Assembly: GCF_905220565.1 (NCBI RefSeq)
Contig: NC_059407.1
Coordinates: 1,116,001-1,180,000, forward strand
Direction: 5' to 3'
DNA from: Melitaea cinxia
Lineage: Eukaryota; Arthropoda; Insecta; Lepidoptera; Nymphalidae
DNA: 64,000 nucleotides
Shown here: piece by piece, positions 43,876-53,350 of the stretch
Position numbering within the stretch: position 1 is the stretch's first letter
Layout of the letters: every line of letters starts with the position of its first letter
Made by a program: the position numbers and the translations under genes
Notes under the pieces: model-generated
What the model saw: the letters and a program-made list of their open reading frames with translations, nothing else
Database searches by the model: none
Told to the model about the DNA's origin: nothing

Positions 43876-44170
43876 AACTATTGTTAAATTTTTTAAATTT
43901 CAATTCAAAGTATAAGTATTCAAGTTTGCTAAGCACTTTGGGATCGTCTGATTAATTTTAAGACTACACAATGTCAACGGATTTGTATTTCTACGAATTC
44001 TTTCACTACCCCCGCCATTCTTACGCTTGACTGTCTGTACAGGGACCGAAAAATAGACTTGAAAATTTTATAGAATTTTAGCCTTACACTACAGACTACA
44101 GTCAACGTATCAATAAATAAAAATCTAACAGTAAATAAAAATAAATCAAATTTTAAAATTATAGGAGCCT

Positions 44171-44487
44171 GACGCTGCGTTGGCACAACGGTTACAGCTA
44201 TGGATTGTACCTGTTGCGCTGGCGGTTGCGGGTTCGATCCCCGCACATAACAAACATTTGTATTGGTCATACAGGTGTTTGCCGTGGTCTGGGTGTTTGT
44301 GCAGTCCTTGTGGGTCTCCCCACCGTGCCTCGGAGAGCACGTTCTGCCGTCGGTCCCGGTTGTTATCGTGTACACAGGGAATACATCCGCGAACCCGCAT
44401 TGGAGCAGCGTGGTGGATTAAGCTCTGATCCTTCTCCTACATGGCGAAAGAGGCCTATGCCCAGTATGGGATGGACAGGCTGAAGCG
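44171..44487 (+). repeat. SINE-A, full-length with 9-bp target duplication
   Basis: Head 'gacgctgcgttggcacaacg', B box 'gcgggttcgatccccgc', 3' end 'gacaggctgaagcg'. It is flanked by TAGGAGCCT at 44162-44170 and 44488-44496. Overlapping open frames of 82-133 codons on both strands are incidental. Confidence 0.85.
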
Positions 44488-44565
44488 TAGGAGCCTTCAT
44501 GCAAGAATGGGTCTGTAGATGTTTTATTCCAAAATAGCTGACCCAGTAAGAGTATCGTGAGGTGC

Positions 44566-44715
44566 ATGCTAGCGCGTCCCCATCTCGCCCTACTTAGGTT
44601 AAGGTCTGCTTACACGTGGATGGTTTTTAGGCACTAAGAGTCTGTCACACCCTCCTGTGCCCCCGCGCCAGAGGGTGTCTATGAGGATTTTACCCACGCA
44701 AAAAAAGTAAGCGTA
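44566..44715 (+). repeat. GC-rich family G repeat
   Basis: 'tccccatctcgccctac', 'gcttacacgtggatgg', 'gcactaagagtctgtcacac' parallel the copy at 1680-1965. It ends in an A run. Confidence 0.55.
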
Positions 44716-44908
44716 TCGTGATTATGTAGATTTTCTTCTTATTTTATTTTATCTAAAACTTGTCCTGAAATTAACGAATTAAAAAGAATAATAATCCAAT
44801 TTGGTGCAGTTGGAAGCTATGCGCGTACATTTTGGCCGTTCATTTTAATTTACATAAAGAAGAATCGAAATTACACACTTGTTTGTTCACTTTTACATAT
44901 ATTAAGTA

Positions 44909-45090
44909 CTAGCTGTGCTCATGACTTTGTCCGCGTGGAAGAGTGGCTTTACATGCTTAACGTGATTCTTTAAATTGGCATAACTTTTTTATTTATGAAC
45001 CGATTGACATGATACAAACACTAAATTTTAAGTTAAGTTTGCCACAATATATTAGTAAAAAACAAATCTATATCGGACAATCCGTTTCTG
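44909..45090 (-). mobile_element. Helitron-like remnant
   Basis: On the minus strand it ends in CTAG (44909-44912) preceded by a degraded 'ccacgcggacaaagtc'-type segment. 'ccgtttctgagattagc' is also typical of these families. The 5' end is not identifiable. It lies just upstream of the full-length LINE. Confidence 0.45.
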
Positions 45091-45273
45091 AGATTAGCGT
45101 GCACAACTGCAGGAGTAAAATAAGTAGTCGTGATTTTTAAGCTCTTTAATAATTAAATAGTTTAAAAGGTTTTTAAGTGTATTTTTTGAAATAATTATGC
45201 ATATATAGAGTGTTTTACCTACCAGCTGTACATTTCCTTATATATTCACTATTCTAATATAACAAAGAACGCA

Positions 45274-46011
45274 ATGGAGTCAGTAAAAGATACACTGTCT
45301 GAGATGGCTGATATGTTTAAAGCAAGAATGAGTGAATTCCAGCAGGAATTACAAAAATCGACATCGCCAGTCACCGCAGTCTCTCTAGCAGCAGAATTCA
45401 ACAGCTTTAAAGAATTTATATTTACTACATTATCTGCACTACACCGCCAGGTTGAGTTTCTTAGCAGGGAAATGGATCGCCTGGAAATGAAAAAACGGCG
45501 TAATATGATTCTCTTGCACGGTGTTAAAGAAGAAAAATCTGAAGATACCACTGCTCGAGTAACCTCTCTAATCGCAGAATACTTGGATCTGCCTAACTTT
45601 TCCAGTTCAAGCATCAAACTCTCGTATCGTCTTGGCAGACCCTCTGATAACAGAAGCCGACCGATTGTCGTAAAGTTTACAGATATCAGTGTCCGGGATA
45701 AAGTATGGTTCGCCAAAACCAAATTCAAGGGCACTGGTATAACGCAGTCGGAGTTTCTCACCAAGGCTAGGCACGATATATTTTTAACTGCACGACAGCG
45801 CTACGGTATTGGAAAGTGCTGGACCCGTGAAGGCCGCATCTATGTGGTGACTGCAGATGGATCGAGACACCAGGTGGAATCATCTTGTGACCTGAAAGCT
45901 ATTTCTCATTCACCGAATAGGACACTTGGCGGTGATAAAGTGGATGCCGGTTCCAAAAGTGCGGACAGTAAAACGATCCCTCCTCGCACAAAGCGAATAA
46001 CAAGAAAATAG
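45274..46011 (+). CDS. LINE ORF1 protein, coiled coil plus RRM-like domain
   Basis: 245 codons. Residues 1-72 are a heptad-like coiled-coil region (EMADMFKARMSEFQQELQ ... SREMDRLEMKKRR) for multimerisation. Residues about 77-147 form an RRM-like fold (NMILLHGVKEEKSED ... RPIVVKFTDISVRDKV). Residues about 155-200 resemble the C-terminal domain of type II ORF1 proteins (LTKARHDIFLTARQRYGIG ... GRIYVVTADGSRH). The tail is basic. Such proteins bind element RNA and act as chaperones in the RNP. The ATG at 45274 has G at +4. A 171-codon antisense frame is a shadow. Confidence 0.85.
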   Translation: MESVKDTLSEMADMFKARMSEFQQELQKSTSPVTAVSLAAEFNSFKEFIFTTLSALHRQVEFLSREMDRLEMKKRRNMILLHGVKEEKSEDTTARVTSLIAEYLDLPNFSSSSIKLSYRLGRPSDNRSRPIVVKFTDISVRDKVWFAKTKFKGTGITQSEFLTKARHDIFLTARQRYGIGKCWTREGRIYVVTADGSRHQVESSCDLKAISHSPNRTLGGDKVDAGSKSADSKTIPPRTKRITRK

Positions 46012-46046
46012 TGTATAATGCTTTTGTTTATATGTCTGCTTACCTT

Positions 46047-46295
46047 GATTTCATTGTCAGCTGTATTACTAATCTACCCACATTACATTTTTTTTTTTTT
46101 TCTTTTTATCTCAACTGAAATACATAACAAATTGTAGTATTGTATTACAATATAAAGCCACTGTTACTCTTTTTTATTTAATTAATAAAGCTAAATATTG
46201 GTGTAATTTAGTTTGAATTAAGTAATGTTTTATTGTTATTTATTCTTATTTTTTATGATTTCATTGTCAGTTTTATTACTAATCTACCCACATTA

Positions 46296-46327
<32 letters not shown>

Positions 46328-46735
46328 CTCAATTCAAATGCATAACTAGTTGTAGTTTCGATTACTGTATTTTTATCAATATTGTACTACAATATAAAAC
46401 CACTTTTACTCTTTTTATTTGATTGGGAGGGCTAAATGTTGATGTGGTTTGGTTTTAAGTTTTAATGAAGTAATGTCTTATTGTTATTTATTTTCTTTTT
46501 TTATGATTTCATTGTCACTTTTATTACTAATCTACCCGCGTTACATTGTTTATTTTTTTCTTCTTCTCAATTCAAATACATAGCAAGTTGTAGTCTCAAT
46601 TACTGTATTTTATCCATTTTGTATTACAATATAAACCACTTTTACTCTTTTGTATTTAATTAGGAAAGTTAAATATTGATGTAATTTAGTTATAATTAAG
46701 TAATGTCGTATTGTTATTTATTTTTATTTTAGTCA
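46047..46735 (+). repeat. Tandem repeats in the LINE inter-ORF region
   Basis: 'gatttcattgtca' followed by 'attactaatctaccc' starts at 46047, 46257 and 46505, giving units of about 210 and 248 bp and a partial fourth ('gtaatgtcgtattgttattt'). Each full unit has a T run after 'ttacatt', about 30 T in the second, then 'tacaatataaa'. Frames inside are low-complexity and non-coding. Confidence 0.85.
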
Positions 46736-47171
46736 ATATTTGATCACTTTAATTTAACTTTTGTTTTTTAACAAGTACAACATTTTAATTTTAAAAATGT
46801 TTTTAAAAAGAATGTTTTTGGTAGTGCAATATTCATGTTTTATGAACTTATCTTTTAATATTTTTTTTTTTTGTGTTTTTTTTTTTCTATTTTTTGAGGT
46901 AGGCAGACCTATTTTTAATTTTTATTTATTATTTTATTATTGAAATAGTTTAGTGTATTAAATTCATTTCCTAATTTATTTACTCAAATGAACAAAATGT
47001 ATTATGTTTTCTCCACAGCTGGCGGGTAAGACTAATAATTATATTATAATATATATTTTGTTTATTATTATTTTATTAATATTATTATTATTTGCTGTTA
47101 TTATTTTAGATATACTTTATATATAATACCTATATTTGTTACTTGAAATATACTTGTTACATTAAATTACG
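46736..47171. other. T-rich remainder of the LINE inter-ORF region
   Basis: T-rich, non-coding, up to the ORF2 start. No recognised signal for ORF2 translation is seen. Confidence 0.5.
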
Positions 47172-50117
47172 ATGGATAACAGTAATTTATATGATGACAA
47201 TGATGCGTTTCTGTCTTTCTCTTCTTCTACAGAAACAAATAGTGAAGACAGTTTTCAAAGTATCCCAACACTCAACGAATGTCTTAATTCTAATTTTTCA
47301 CTTTTTCCAAAGAATTTTAATGTTGTTCATATAAACGCTCAGAGTATTCCTGCACATTATCCTGACCTTTTGGCCTCATTTGATAACATAAATCTACACG
47401 CTATCCTTGTCTCTGAGTCGTGGCTTAAACCTTGTTTACCTTCAACTTCTTATTCTCTACCGGGTTTTCAGTTAATTCGAAATGACCGCATACATCGAGT
47501 TGGTGGGGGTGTTGCCATATATTTGCGTTCCTATATACCTTATAACATTGTCAGTATGTCAGCACCTCAAAACAATCCTTGTGCGGAACATCTATTCTTA
47601 GAATTAACTCTTTCTCACTCTAAGATTCTTTTATGTGTTTTTTATAATCCTTCTCTCTCTATTGACTACTTTTCTCATCTTGAAAGCCTTTTAGAACAAT
47701 TTACTCCTCAGTACAGTCACACTATTTTAATGGGAGATTTTAACACATGCTTGTTGAAAAATGATTACAAATCTTTAAAACTTAATACTATTATTTCTAG
47801 GTCTAATTTAAATATCCTTCCACTTGCTGCCACGCACTCTTCTCCAAATTCTACTCCCTCTCTTCTAGACTTAATTATAGTTTCTTCCACTGACCATGTA
47901 GAAAATCATGGACAGTGTAATGCTTGTGCATTTTCTTATCATGATCTTCTTTTCCTTTCGTACAAAATAAAACCTCCGAAGGCTAAGTCAAGGATCCTTC
48001 TGCTTCGTAACTTTGGTGGTATGGACCTTAACAGCTTGCGTGAAGATGCAAACAGGATCGATTGGTCTGTGATTCAATCTGTTGATACAATCGATCAACG
48101 AGTTACTATTTTTAATTCACTTATGACTGATTTGTACAACATGCATGCTCCAGTTCGTCCAGTTCGAATAAAGCATTTGCCAGCACCCTGGCTTACCGAA
48201 GACATTAAATCTCTACAACATAAAAAGAATAAAGCGAAGGCTAAATATAGGGCTAACCCCAATATAAGAAATTGCGAGAATTATAAAAAAATAAGGAATC
48301 GCTGCAATACAATTTGTAGGGATAAGCAACGACGCTACATTCACGAACGCTTAAATGAAGAGTCTGATACTTCTAAAATTTGGAAGTTCCTACAGAAACT
48401 TGGAGTTGGAAAAACACACCAAAGTATTGATCTAAATAAATTAAATTTAGACCAGCTTAATCGGCACTTTTTATCTCCTGCTACCATAGATGATTTAACT
48501 AAATCAAATACTTTAAATCAACTTTCAGCCTTACCCACTCCAAATTTTCCTGCTTTTACTTTTTGTCAATTCACTGTAAGTGACGTTAAGAAAAACATTT
48601 TAAACATCAGCTCTGATGCCGTCGGTTCTGACAGTATTAGCCGTAGAATGATTCTTCCCATTATTGACATTATAGCTCCAATAATTACGTCTATTTTTAA
48701 CTTTTCTATCCAGTCCTCTAAATTTCCTGCCGTGTGGAAAAATGTTCAAATTATCCCTTTACCTAAAAAATCAAATTCCTGTGCTTATTCCGATTTTCGA
48801 CCAATTTCTATTCTTCCATTTCTGTCAAAAGTCTTTGAACGTCTTATTTATCAACAAATGACTCCTTTCCTTTCTAGACACAACCTTCTTAATCCTTTTC
48901 AGTCTGGTTTCCGCCGTGGTCATAGTACGGCTACTGCTTTAATTAAAATAACGGACGACATCAGAGCTGGTATGGACAATCAACTTGTCACGGTGTTAAC
49001 ATTACTAGACTTCAGTAATGCTTTTAATACTGTTGATTTTGACATACTACTTGCCGTACTTCGTTCTCTGAACATGTCTGCTGAGGTGACTGACTGGTTC
49101 CAATCTTACTTGTGTGGTCGTCAGCAACGCATACATGTTGAGGGATACTCCTCTAATTATTATACAATTAATGCTGGCGTGCCGCAAGGTGGCGTGTTGT
49201 CCCCTGTATTATTTTCTCTTTTTATTTCTTCTGTCACTAAGCACATTAACTCTCTCTACCATTTGTATGCGGATGACCTCCAAATCTACTCGCAAACTTC
49301 TCTTAGTGATCTGCCTAAATGTATTAATTTACTGAATGAGGATCTTATGAATATACAAAATTGGAGTAAATCATTTGGTTTAAAAATCAATCCTTTAAAG
49401 ACGCAAGTTATTGTCATTGGTAGCCAGAAATTAATATCACGCATTATCTGGTCACAGGTCCCGTCAGTGATTGTTGACGAAATACGTATACCGATAAGCG
49501 ATCAAGTGAAAAATCTTGGTATTATTTTTGACAAACACCTATCTTGGATACACCAAATAAACTTTATAAGCAAAAAACTGTTTGCAGCAATTGGGTCTCT
49601 GAGAAGGTTAAGCAACTTTCTTCCCATTCCCACTAAAGTTATGCTTGCACAGACTCTCCTTTTACCGATTCTTGACTATGCTGATACTAGTTTTGTTAAT
49701 TTAAATGAGGAACAATTAAATAAACTGGAGCGCTTACAAAATCTCTGTATTCGGTTCATATTTGGTTTACGTAAATATGACCATGTTTCAGAATTTCGCA
49801 AACAGCTCAAGTGGCTACCTATCCGACTTCGCAGGAATACTCACATTCTGTCTCTCCTTTACTCAATCCTATTTAATCCTCTAACACCTTCCTATCTAAA
49901 AAATCGTTTCGAATTTCTTAGTGATACTCACGAAAGATCTCTCCGCTCTGATAATAACCTCATCCTAAAGATTCCATATCATTCTTCAACCTTTTACTCT
50001 AAATCTTTCACTGTTGAAGCCTGTCGTCTCTGGAATTCGTTGCCGCTAACTATAAGACGAGCTCAAACATTGGAATCATTCAAGAGGCTAACTAAGGCAA
50101 TGTACTTGTCATCGTAA
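47172..50117 (+). CDS. LINE ORF2 protein, EEP endonuclease and reverse transcriptase
   Basis: 981 codons, uninterrupted. The apurinic-type (EEP) endonuclease occupies about residues 48-265: HINAQS (Asn55), SESW (Glu82), MGDFN (187-191) and SYHD (255-258). The reverse transcriptase occupies about 515-785: DFRPISILPFLSKVFE near 541, GFRRGHSTATAL, LLDFSNAFNTVD, GVPQGGVLSP and the catalytic YADD at 699-702. A C-terminal region with ERLQNLCIRFIFG and WLPIRLRR is typical of CR1/Jockey-group proteins. It nicks the target and primes cDNA synthesis there. All visible catalytic residues are present. The start ATG at 47172 is the first in frame after T-rich spacer. Confidence 0.92.
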   Translation: MDNSNLYDDNDAFLSFSSSTETNSEDSFQSIPTLNECLNSNFSLFPKNFNVVHINAQSIPAHYPDLLASFDNINLHAILVSESWLKPCLPSTSYSLPGFQLIRNDRIHRVGGGVAIYLRSYIPYNIVSMSAPQNNPCAEHLFLELTLSHSKILLCVFYNPSLSIDYFSHLESLLEQFTPQYSHTILMGDFNTCLLKNDYKSLKLNTIISRSNLNILPLAATHSSPNSTPSLLDLIIVSSTDHVENHGQCNACAFSYHDLLFLSYKIKPPKAKSRILLLRNFGGMDLNSLREDANRIDWSVIQSVDTIDQRVTIFNSLMTDLYNMHAPVRPVRIKHLPAPWLTEDIKSLQHKKNKAKAKYRANPNIRNCENYKKIRNRCNTICRDKQRRYIHERLNEESDTSKIWKFLQKLGVGKTHQSIDLNKLNLDQLNRHFLSPATIDDLTKSNTLNQLSALPTPNFPAFTFCQFTVSDVKKNILNISSDAVGSDSISRRMILPIIDIIAPIITSIFNFSIQSSKFPAVWKNVQIIPLPKKSNSCAYSDFRPISILPFLSKVFERLIYQQMTPFLSRHNLLNPFQSGFRRGHSTATALIKITDDIRAGMDNQLVTVLTLLDFSNAFNTVDFDILLAVLRSLNMSAEVTDWFQSYLCGRQQRIHVEGYSSNYYTINAGVPQGGVLSPVLFSLFISSVTKHINSLYHLYADDLQIYSQTSLSDLPKCINLLNEDLMNIQNWSKSFGLKINPLKTQVIVIGSQKLISRIIWSQVPSVIVDEIRIPISDQVKNLGIIFDKHLSWIHQINFISKKLFAAIGSLRRLSNFLPIPTKVMLAQTLLLPILDYADTSFVNLNEEQLNKLERLQNLCIRFIFGLRKYDHVSEFRKQLKWLPIRLRRNTHILSLLYSILFNPLTPSYLKNRFEFLSDTHERSLRSDNNLILKIPYHSSTFYSKSFTVEACRLWNSLPLTIRRAQTLESFKRLTKAMYLSS

Positions 50118-50231
50118 TATTATTTTATTTTTATTTTTTACTTATTTATTCGTTTATCAATTTATTTTTTTCTCTATGTATGTATTCTTCTTTGTTATCA
50201 AATTATTATGTGTTTTTGTAGGTATTTGTGT

Positions 50232-50413
50232 ACGTGTATATGTGTGTATTTGTGTAGGTGTATTTGTAGGTATATGTATGTATATGTGTATGTATGAATA
50301 TATATAATATATACTTATGTTTACGTGTATATGTGTGTATTTGTGTAGGTGTATTTGTAGGTATATGTATGTATATGTGTATGTATGAATACATATAATA
50401 TATACTTATGTTT
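50232..50413 (+). repeat. Two tandem 91-bp copies in the LINE 3' UTR
   Basis: 'acgtgtatatgtgtgtattt' starts at 50232 and 50323; the copies are (TGTA)-rich and nearly identical. This lies between the ORF2 stop and the conserved 3' end. Confidence 0.85.
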
Positions 50414-50435
50414 ATGACTGATAGCACTTATTTTG

Positions 50436-50630
50436 CGCCCATATCCCCAATAACAATCAATTCTAGTCCTCTGCCCAAAGGTTGCCTGGAAGAAATCGCT
50501 GCTTTAGCGATAAGGCCGCCTGTTGCAACTAATGCAAATTTATTATTTATTTTTTTACCTAATTAAACTTATTTTACTTTTGTGTTGGTGTGCTAAAGTG
50601 TATATAAATAAATAAATAAATAAATAAAAC
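50436..50630 (+). other. Conserved LINE 3' end
   Basis: 'gcccaaaggttgcctggaag', 'gctttagcgataaggccgcc', 'gtgctaaagtgtatataaat' and (TAAA)n. The same modules occur in the fragment at 14885-15056, and the GATAAGGCCGCC motif also at 12.47 kb on the minus strand. It is the presumed template recognised by the element's reverse transcriptase. Confidence 0.75.
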
Positions 50631-51171
50631 TCACAGACAAACAGACAAAAATTTTGATAATTATTGTTTTAGGTCCTATTTGCGTTGATAAAGGTCCCAA
50701 TATTATTTTTTCTCATGTATCCTAAATGTACAGACAGCGATCTGTTACATTTTTATTATATGTATGATTATAATCTACACGCAACGGTTTTAAAAACGAA
50801 CAGAATACCGAATCTAAATTTAGACCACGATATTGACAGAGCGAAGATTAGCTCCAAACACCATTTCAGTAGCGCGTGTTTGTATTCTCTTTAGCTCAGG
50901 AACGTTTCTCGTCTTACATAGCAAACATTCGTAGGTTCCACTTTTTGAGGCAAATATTTATTTTTAATATTAAATTACCATTGCGTATTACTTTCAAGTG
51001 TTGTTTTAGATTAAATGGATCTATCTTTTGGTGCTTTGAATATTTTGTTTCATTGATTTGAGATTGTTTTGATTTTATATAGGGCGAGTGTTACGGCTTT
51101 TGTAGGTATTTTTGTTTGGCTACAAGCAAATAATCTGATTCAATCGGAATTAATATTGTTTAAATTTTGAT
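50631..51171. other. Spacer, nothing recognised
   Basis: No gene or repeat family is recognised; short frames of 61-69 codons are not protein-like. Confidence 0.45.
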
Positions 51172-51408
51172 ATAAAAAGCACCCCGATGGCGGGATAACC
51201 ATCCAACTGCTGGCTTTGAAATATACCGGCCGAAGACGGGCAGCAGCGTCTTCGGTGTGACAAAAGCAGCCCCGCGATCACCAACCCGCCTGCCTAGCTT
51301 GATGACTATGGGCAACACACATGAGTACACGCCATTTTTGGCGCGAACTTGTGCAGGCCTATGTCCAGCAGTGGACTGCAATAGGCTGAAGTGATGTGAT
51401 AATGTGAT
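51172..51408 (+). repeat. Family R 3' part
   Basis: 'gatggcgggataaccatcca', 'cgaagacgggcagcagcgtc', 'aacttgtgcaggcctatgtc', 'cagcagtggactgcaatagg', ending 'ctgaagtgatgtgataatg'. Plus orientation, 5' truncated. Confidence 0.75.
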
Positions 51409-51984
51409 GAGATATTGATATATTGTTTTGCGTATTCTGTGGATTTAGTGACGCTGTATTTCATGCAAGATATAGGAACTGCGGAGTTCCTTGCTGGTTC
51501 TTCTCTGCAGAATCTACATTCCGAATCGGTTGTAGCTTCACTTTTGACAATAATTACAATTTTAATTTATGAGATAAATGATTCGAAGTTCCTTTGATGC
51601 CTATTTTAAATAAAGTCATTTTGATTTTGAATTGAGAACGTGTGAAGAAAAAGGAGGTCACAATAAAGTGACTTATTTTTTTAATACGAGTACATTTAAA
51701 TATGACACATACACTAATGAAGGCACGTATTATTAAGACTTATATTTCAGTGTCGTTTCAAGCTATATAGAATACGTTGACACAAGGTGCTCAAATATCG
51801 TATTTACTGTGTACGAGCATGAGCCATTTGTACCACAAATACAAAACTTACGTCCTGAATACAGCTTCAAGAGGTACTGAGTTGACTGAGATCATGTTTC
51901 ACGCGTAAAATAGCGTAATGAACGTTAAAACGAGATGTTTGCAATGAAATGATGATTTTTTTATTTTGTGTTTGTTGGAATCCT
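51409..51984. other. AT-rich spacer, nothing recognised
   Basis: No gene or repeat family is recognised. Confidence 0.5.
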
Positions 51985-52112
51985 AAATAATATTACTTTC
52001 AAACAGTGTTGTGTTCCTGTGGTTAGTGAGATGACCAGAGTTCGTGAGTGGATGGAGAGTATGGTCAGCTTCAGGTGAGCCTTACGCTCGTTTGCCGACC
52101 TAGTTGCATAAA
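51985..52112 (-). repeat. Lep-B, internally deleted
   Basis: 'gtgttgtgttcctgtggtta', 'gagatgaccagagttcgtga', then directly 'tcaggtgagccttacgctcg' and 'tttgccgacctagttgcata'. The segment usually between them is missing. Confidence 0.6.
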
Positions 52113-53229
52113 AAATGCGCTGTATTCAGGTTCTTCTAGAATGTTTGTTATAAGGTAAGTAAATAAATAAATATAATTGTCATTTCATAGTAGGGACTAC
52201 AAAAGTTTACAAATATTCTGCAATAATAATGGAAAATAGCAATTTAGATACAGATAAATGTGTGTTTCTGATCTATCAGTCGCAGCACCGTGCTTTGAAG
52301 AGCACGTATCACGGTTGTTCCTAAATATTGTTGTCATAAACTATTGGTTATGGTCGTTGAGCTCGGTAGATATATTGTCTGCAAACTAGTAATGAAATAG
52401 TATAGTTGATTAAGCTACAATTCAAGAAGAAATGAGTTCATGAAAAAGTGGTCCAACATTGTCCATCTGTGGGATGTGAATGGTCTATTTTTGGTTTAGA
52501 TATTTTATTAAGGAAGAAAGTTATAAATTATACGTCAATAAAACATATTATAAAGTTATAAGAAGTCATATCAATTAGTGGATACGAAAAATATTTTTTT
52601 TTTGTCAGAGTCAAATATTGAAATTGCAGATGATAGGATTACAATGAAGTTTACTATAGAATCTATAGACTTACAATTTTTTAATTGATTTATTTTTACT
52701 TTTGATTGTTTTTATTTCAAAACTAAATATAACTGTTATAGAAGGTTCATCCTTAAATATAGTTTTAGGTATTAGAAAATCGTGACCGTCGACGATATCA
52801 TTCGAGCCTATCGCATTGAATCGTCGCAGTGACTCATTTGATTAATTAACTTTTGCTCGTACTAATCTCATTCAGAACGAGCAAAGACGTGGGCGGAAGG
52901 TTAACTTACGAAATATTGCATGAGATGATTCACCGATCTAACCGTATGTTGATAAATTATAAATATTTTTCAAACGCCCGAAAACCATTAACAAGTGCGA
53001 TATATAATCTTATTTGTCAAAATATTTTGTACGATTTATAAATAAAATCATTTGTTTATAAAATGGAGTCATCTGTTGCTTGTGATTGATTTTGTGGTAA
53101 GTTATATTTAAGGAAAGTCTATTTGATATAGGTTACCTGAACCTAGACATAATGATTTAAGTTTTTTACAATTCACAACTTAAGAACTAAATATTTACAG
53201 ATAGTTTTGATACAAATCATGTCTGCGTG
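52113..53229. other. AT-rich spacer, nothing recognised
   Basis: A weak SINE-A-like snippet ('gcagcaccgtgctttgaaga') lies near 52280. No gene is recognised. Confidence 0.4.
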
Positions 53230-53350
53230 GAATTGTGCCAAGAATGCTGGCAGTATTTCCCCGTTGAATCGCAATGCCGATGCTCTGGGCAAAAAATGCA
53301 ACAGCCCTCTTGTCACCAGTGGAGGCAATAAGGCGAGGAGTTATCTCATT
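53204..53350 (-). pseudogene. Protein-like relic, 49 open codons on the minus strand
   Basis: On the minus strand a short frame reads EITPRLIASTGDKRAVAFF then AQSIGIAIQRGNTASILGT, with balanced composition unlike the AT-rich spacer frames around it. It resembles conserved coding sequence, plausibly a fragment of a transposon protein, but I cannot name the family. The plus-strand flank is A-rich. Confidence 0.35.

Larger units (their letters stand above)
45200..50630 (+). mobile_element. Apparently intact CR1/Daphne-like LINE
   Basis: Two-ORF non-LTR retrotransposon: ORF1 (45274-46011), a 1.16-kb inter-ORF region, ORF2 (47172-50117) and a 3' UTR ending in (TAAA)n at 50607-50630. Both frames are uninterrupted and carry the expected domains, so it may be young or active. 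The 5' boundary is uncertain; I place it near 45.2 kb, downstream of a Helitron remnant. No target-site duplication is evident. Clade placement among CR1, Daphne and Kiri relatives is from overall ORF2 appearance and not tested. Confidence 0.8.

Noticed and set aside
43974..44375. 133-codon frame on the minus strand
   Set aside because: Mostly antisense to a SINE-A with an AT-rich extension; composition is not protein-like.
45249..45764. 171-codon frame on the minus strand
   Set aside because: It is the antisense shadow of LINE ORF1, whose coiled-coil and RRM-like features are clear on the plus strand.
46225..46943. Several 60-65 codon hydrophobic frames in the LINE inter-ORF region
   Set aside because: They are Phe/Leu-rich because of T tracts in the tandem repeats and are not conserved between units.
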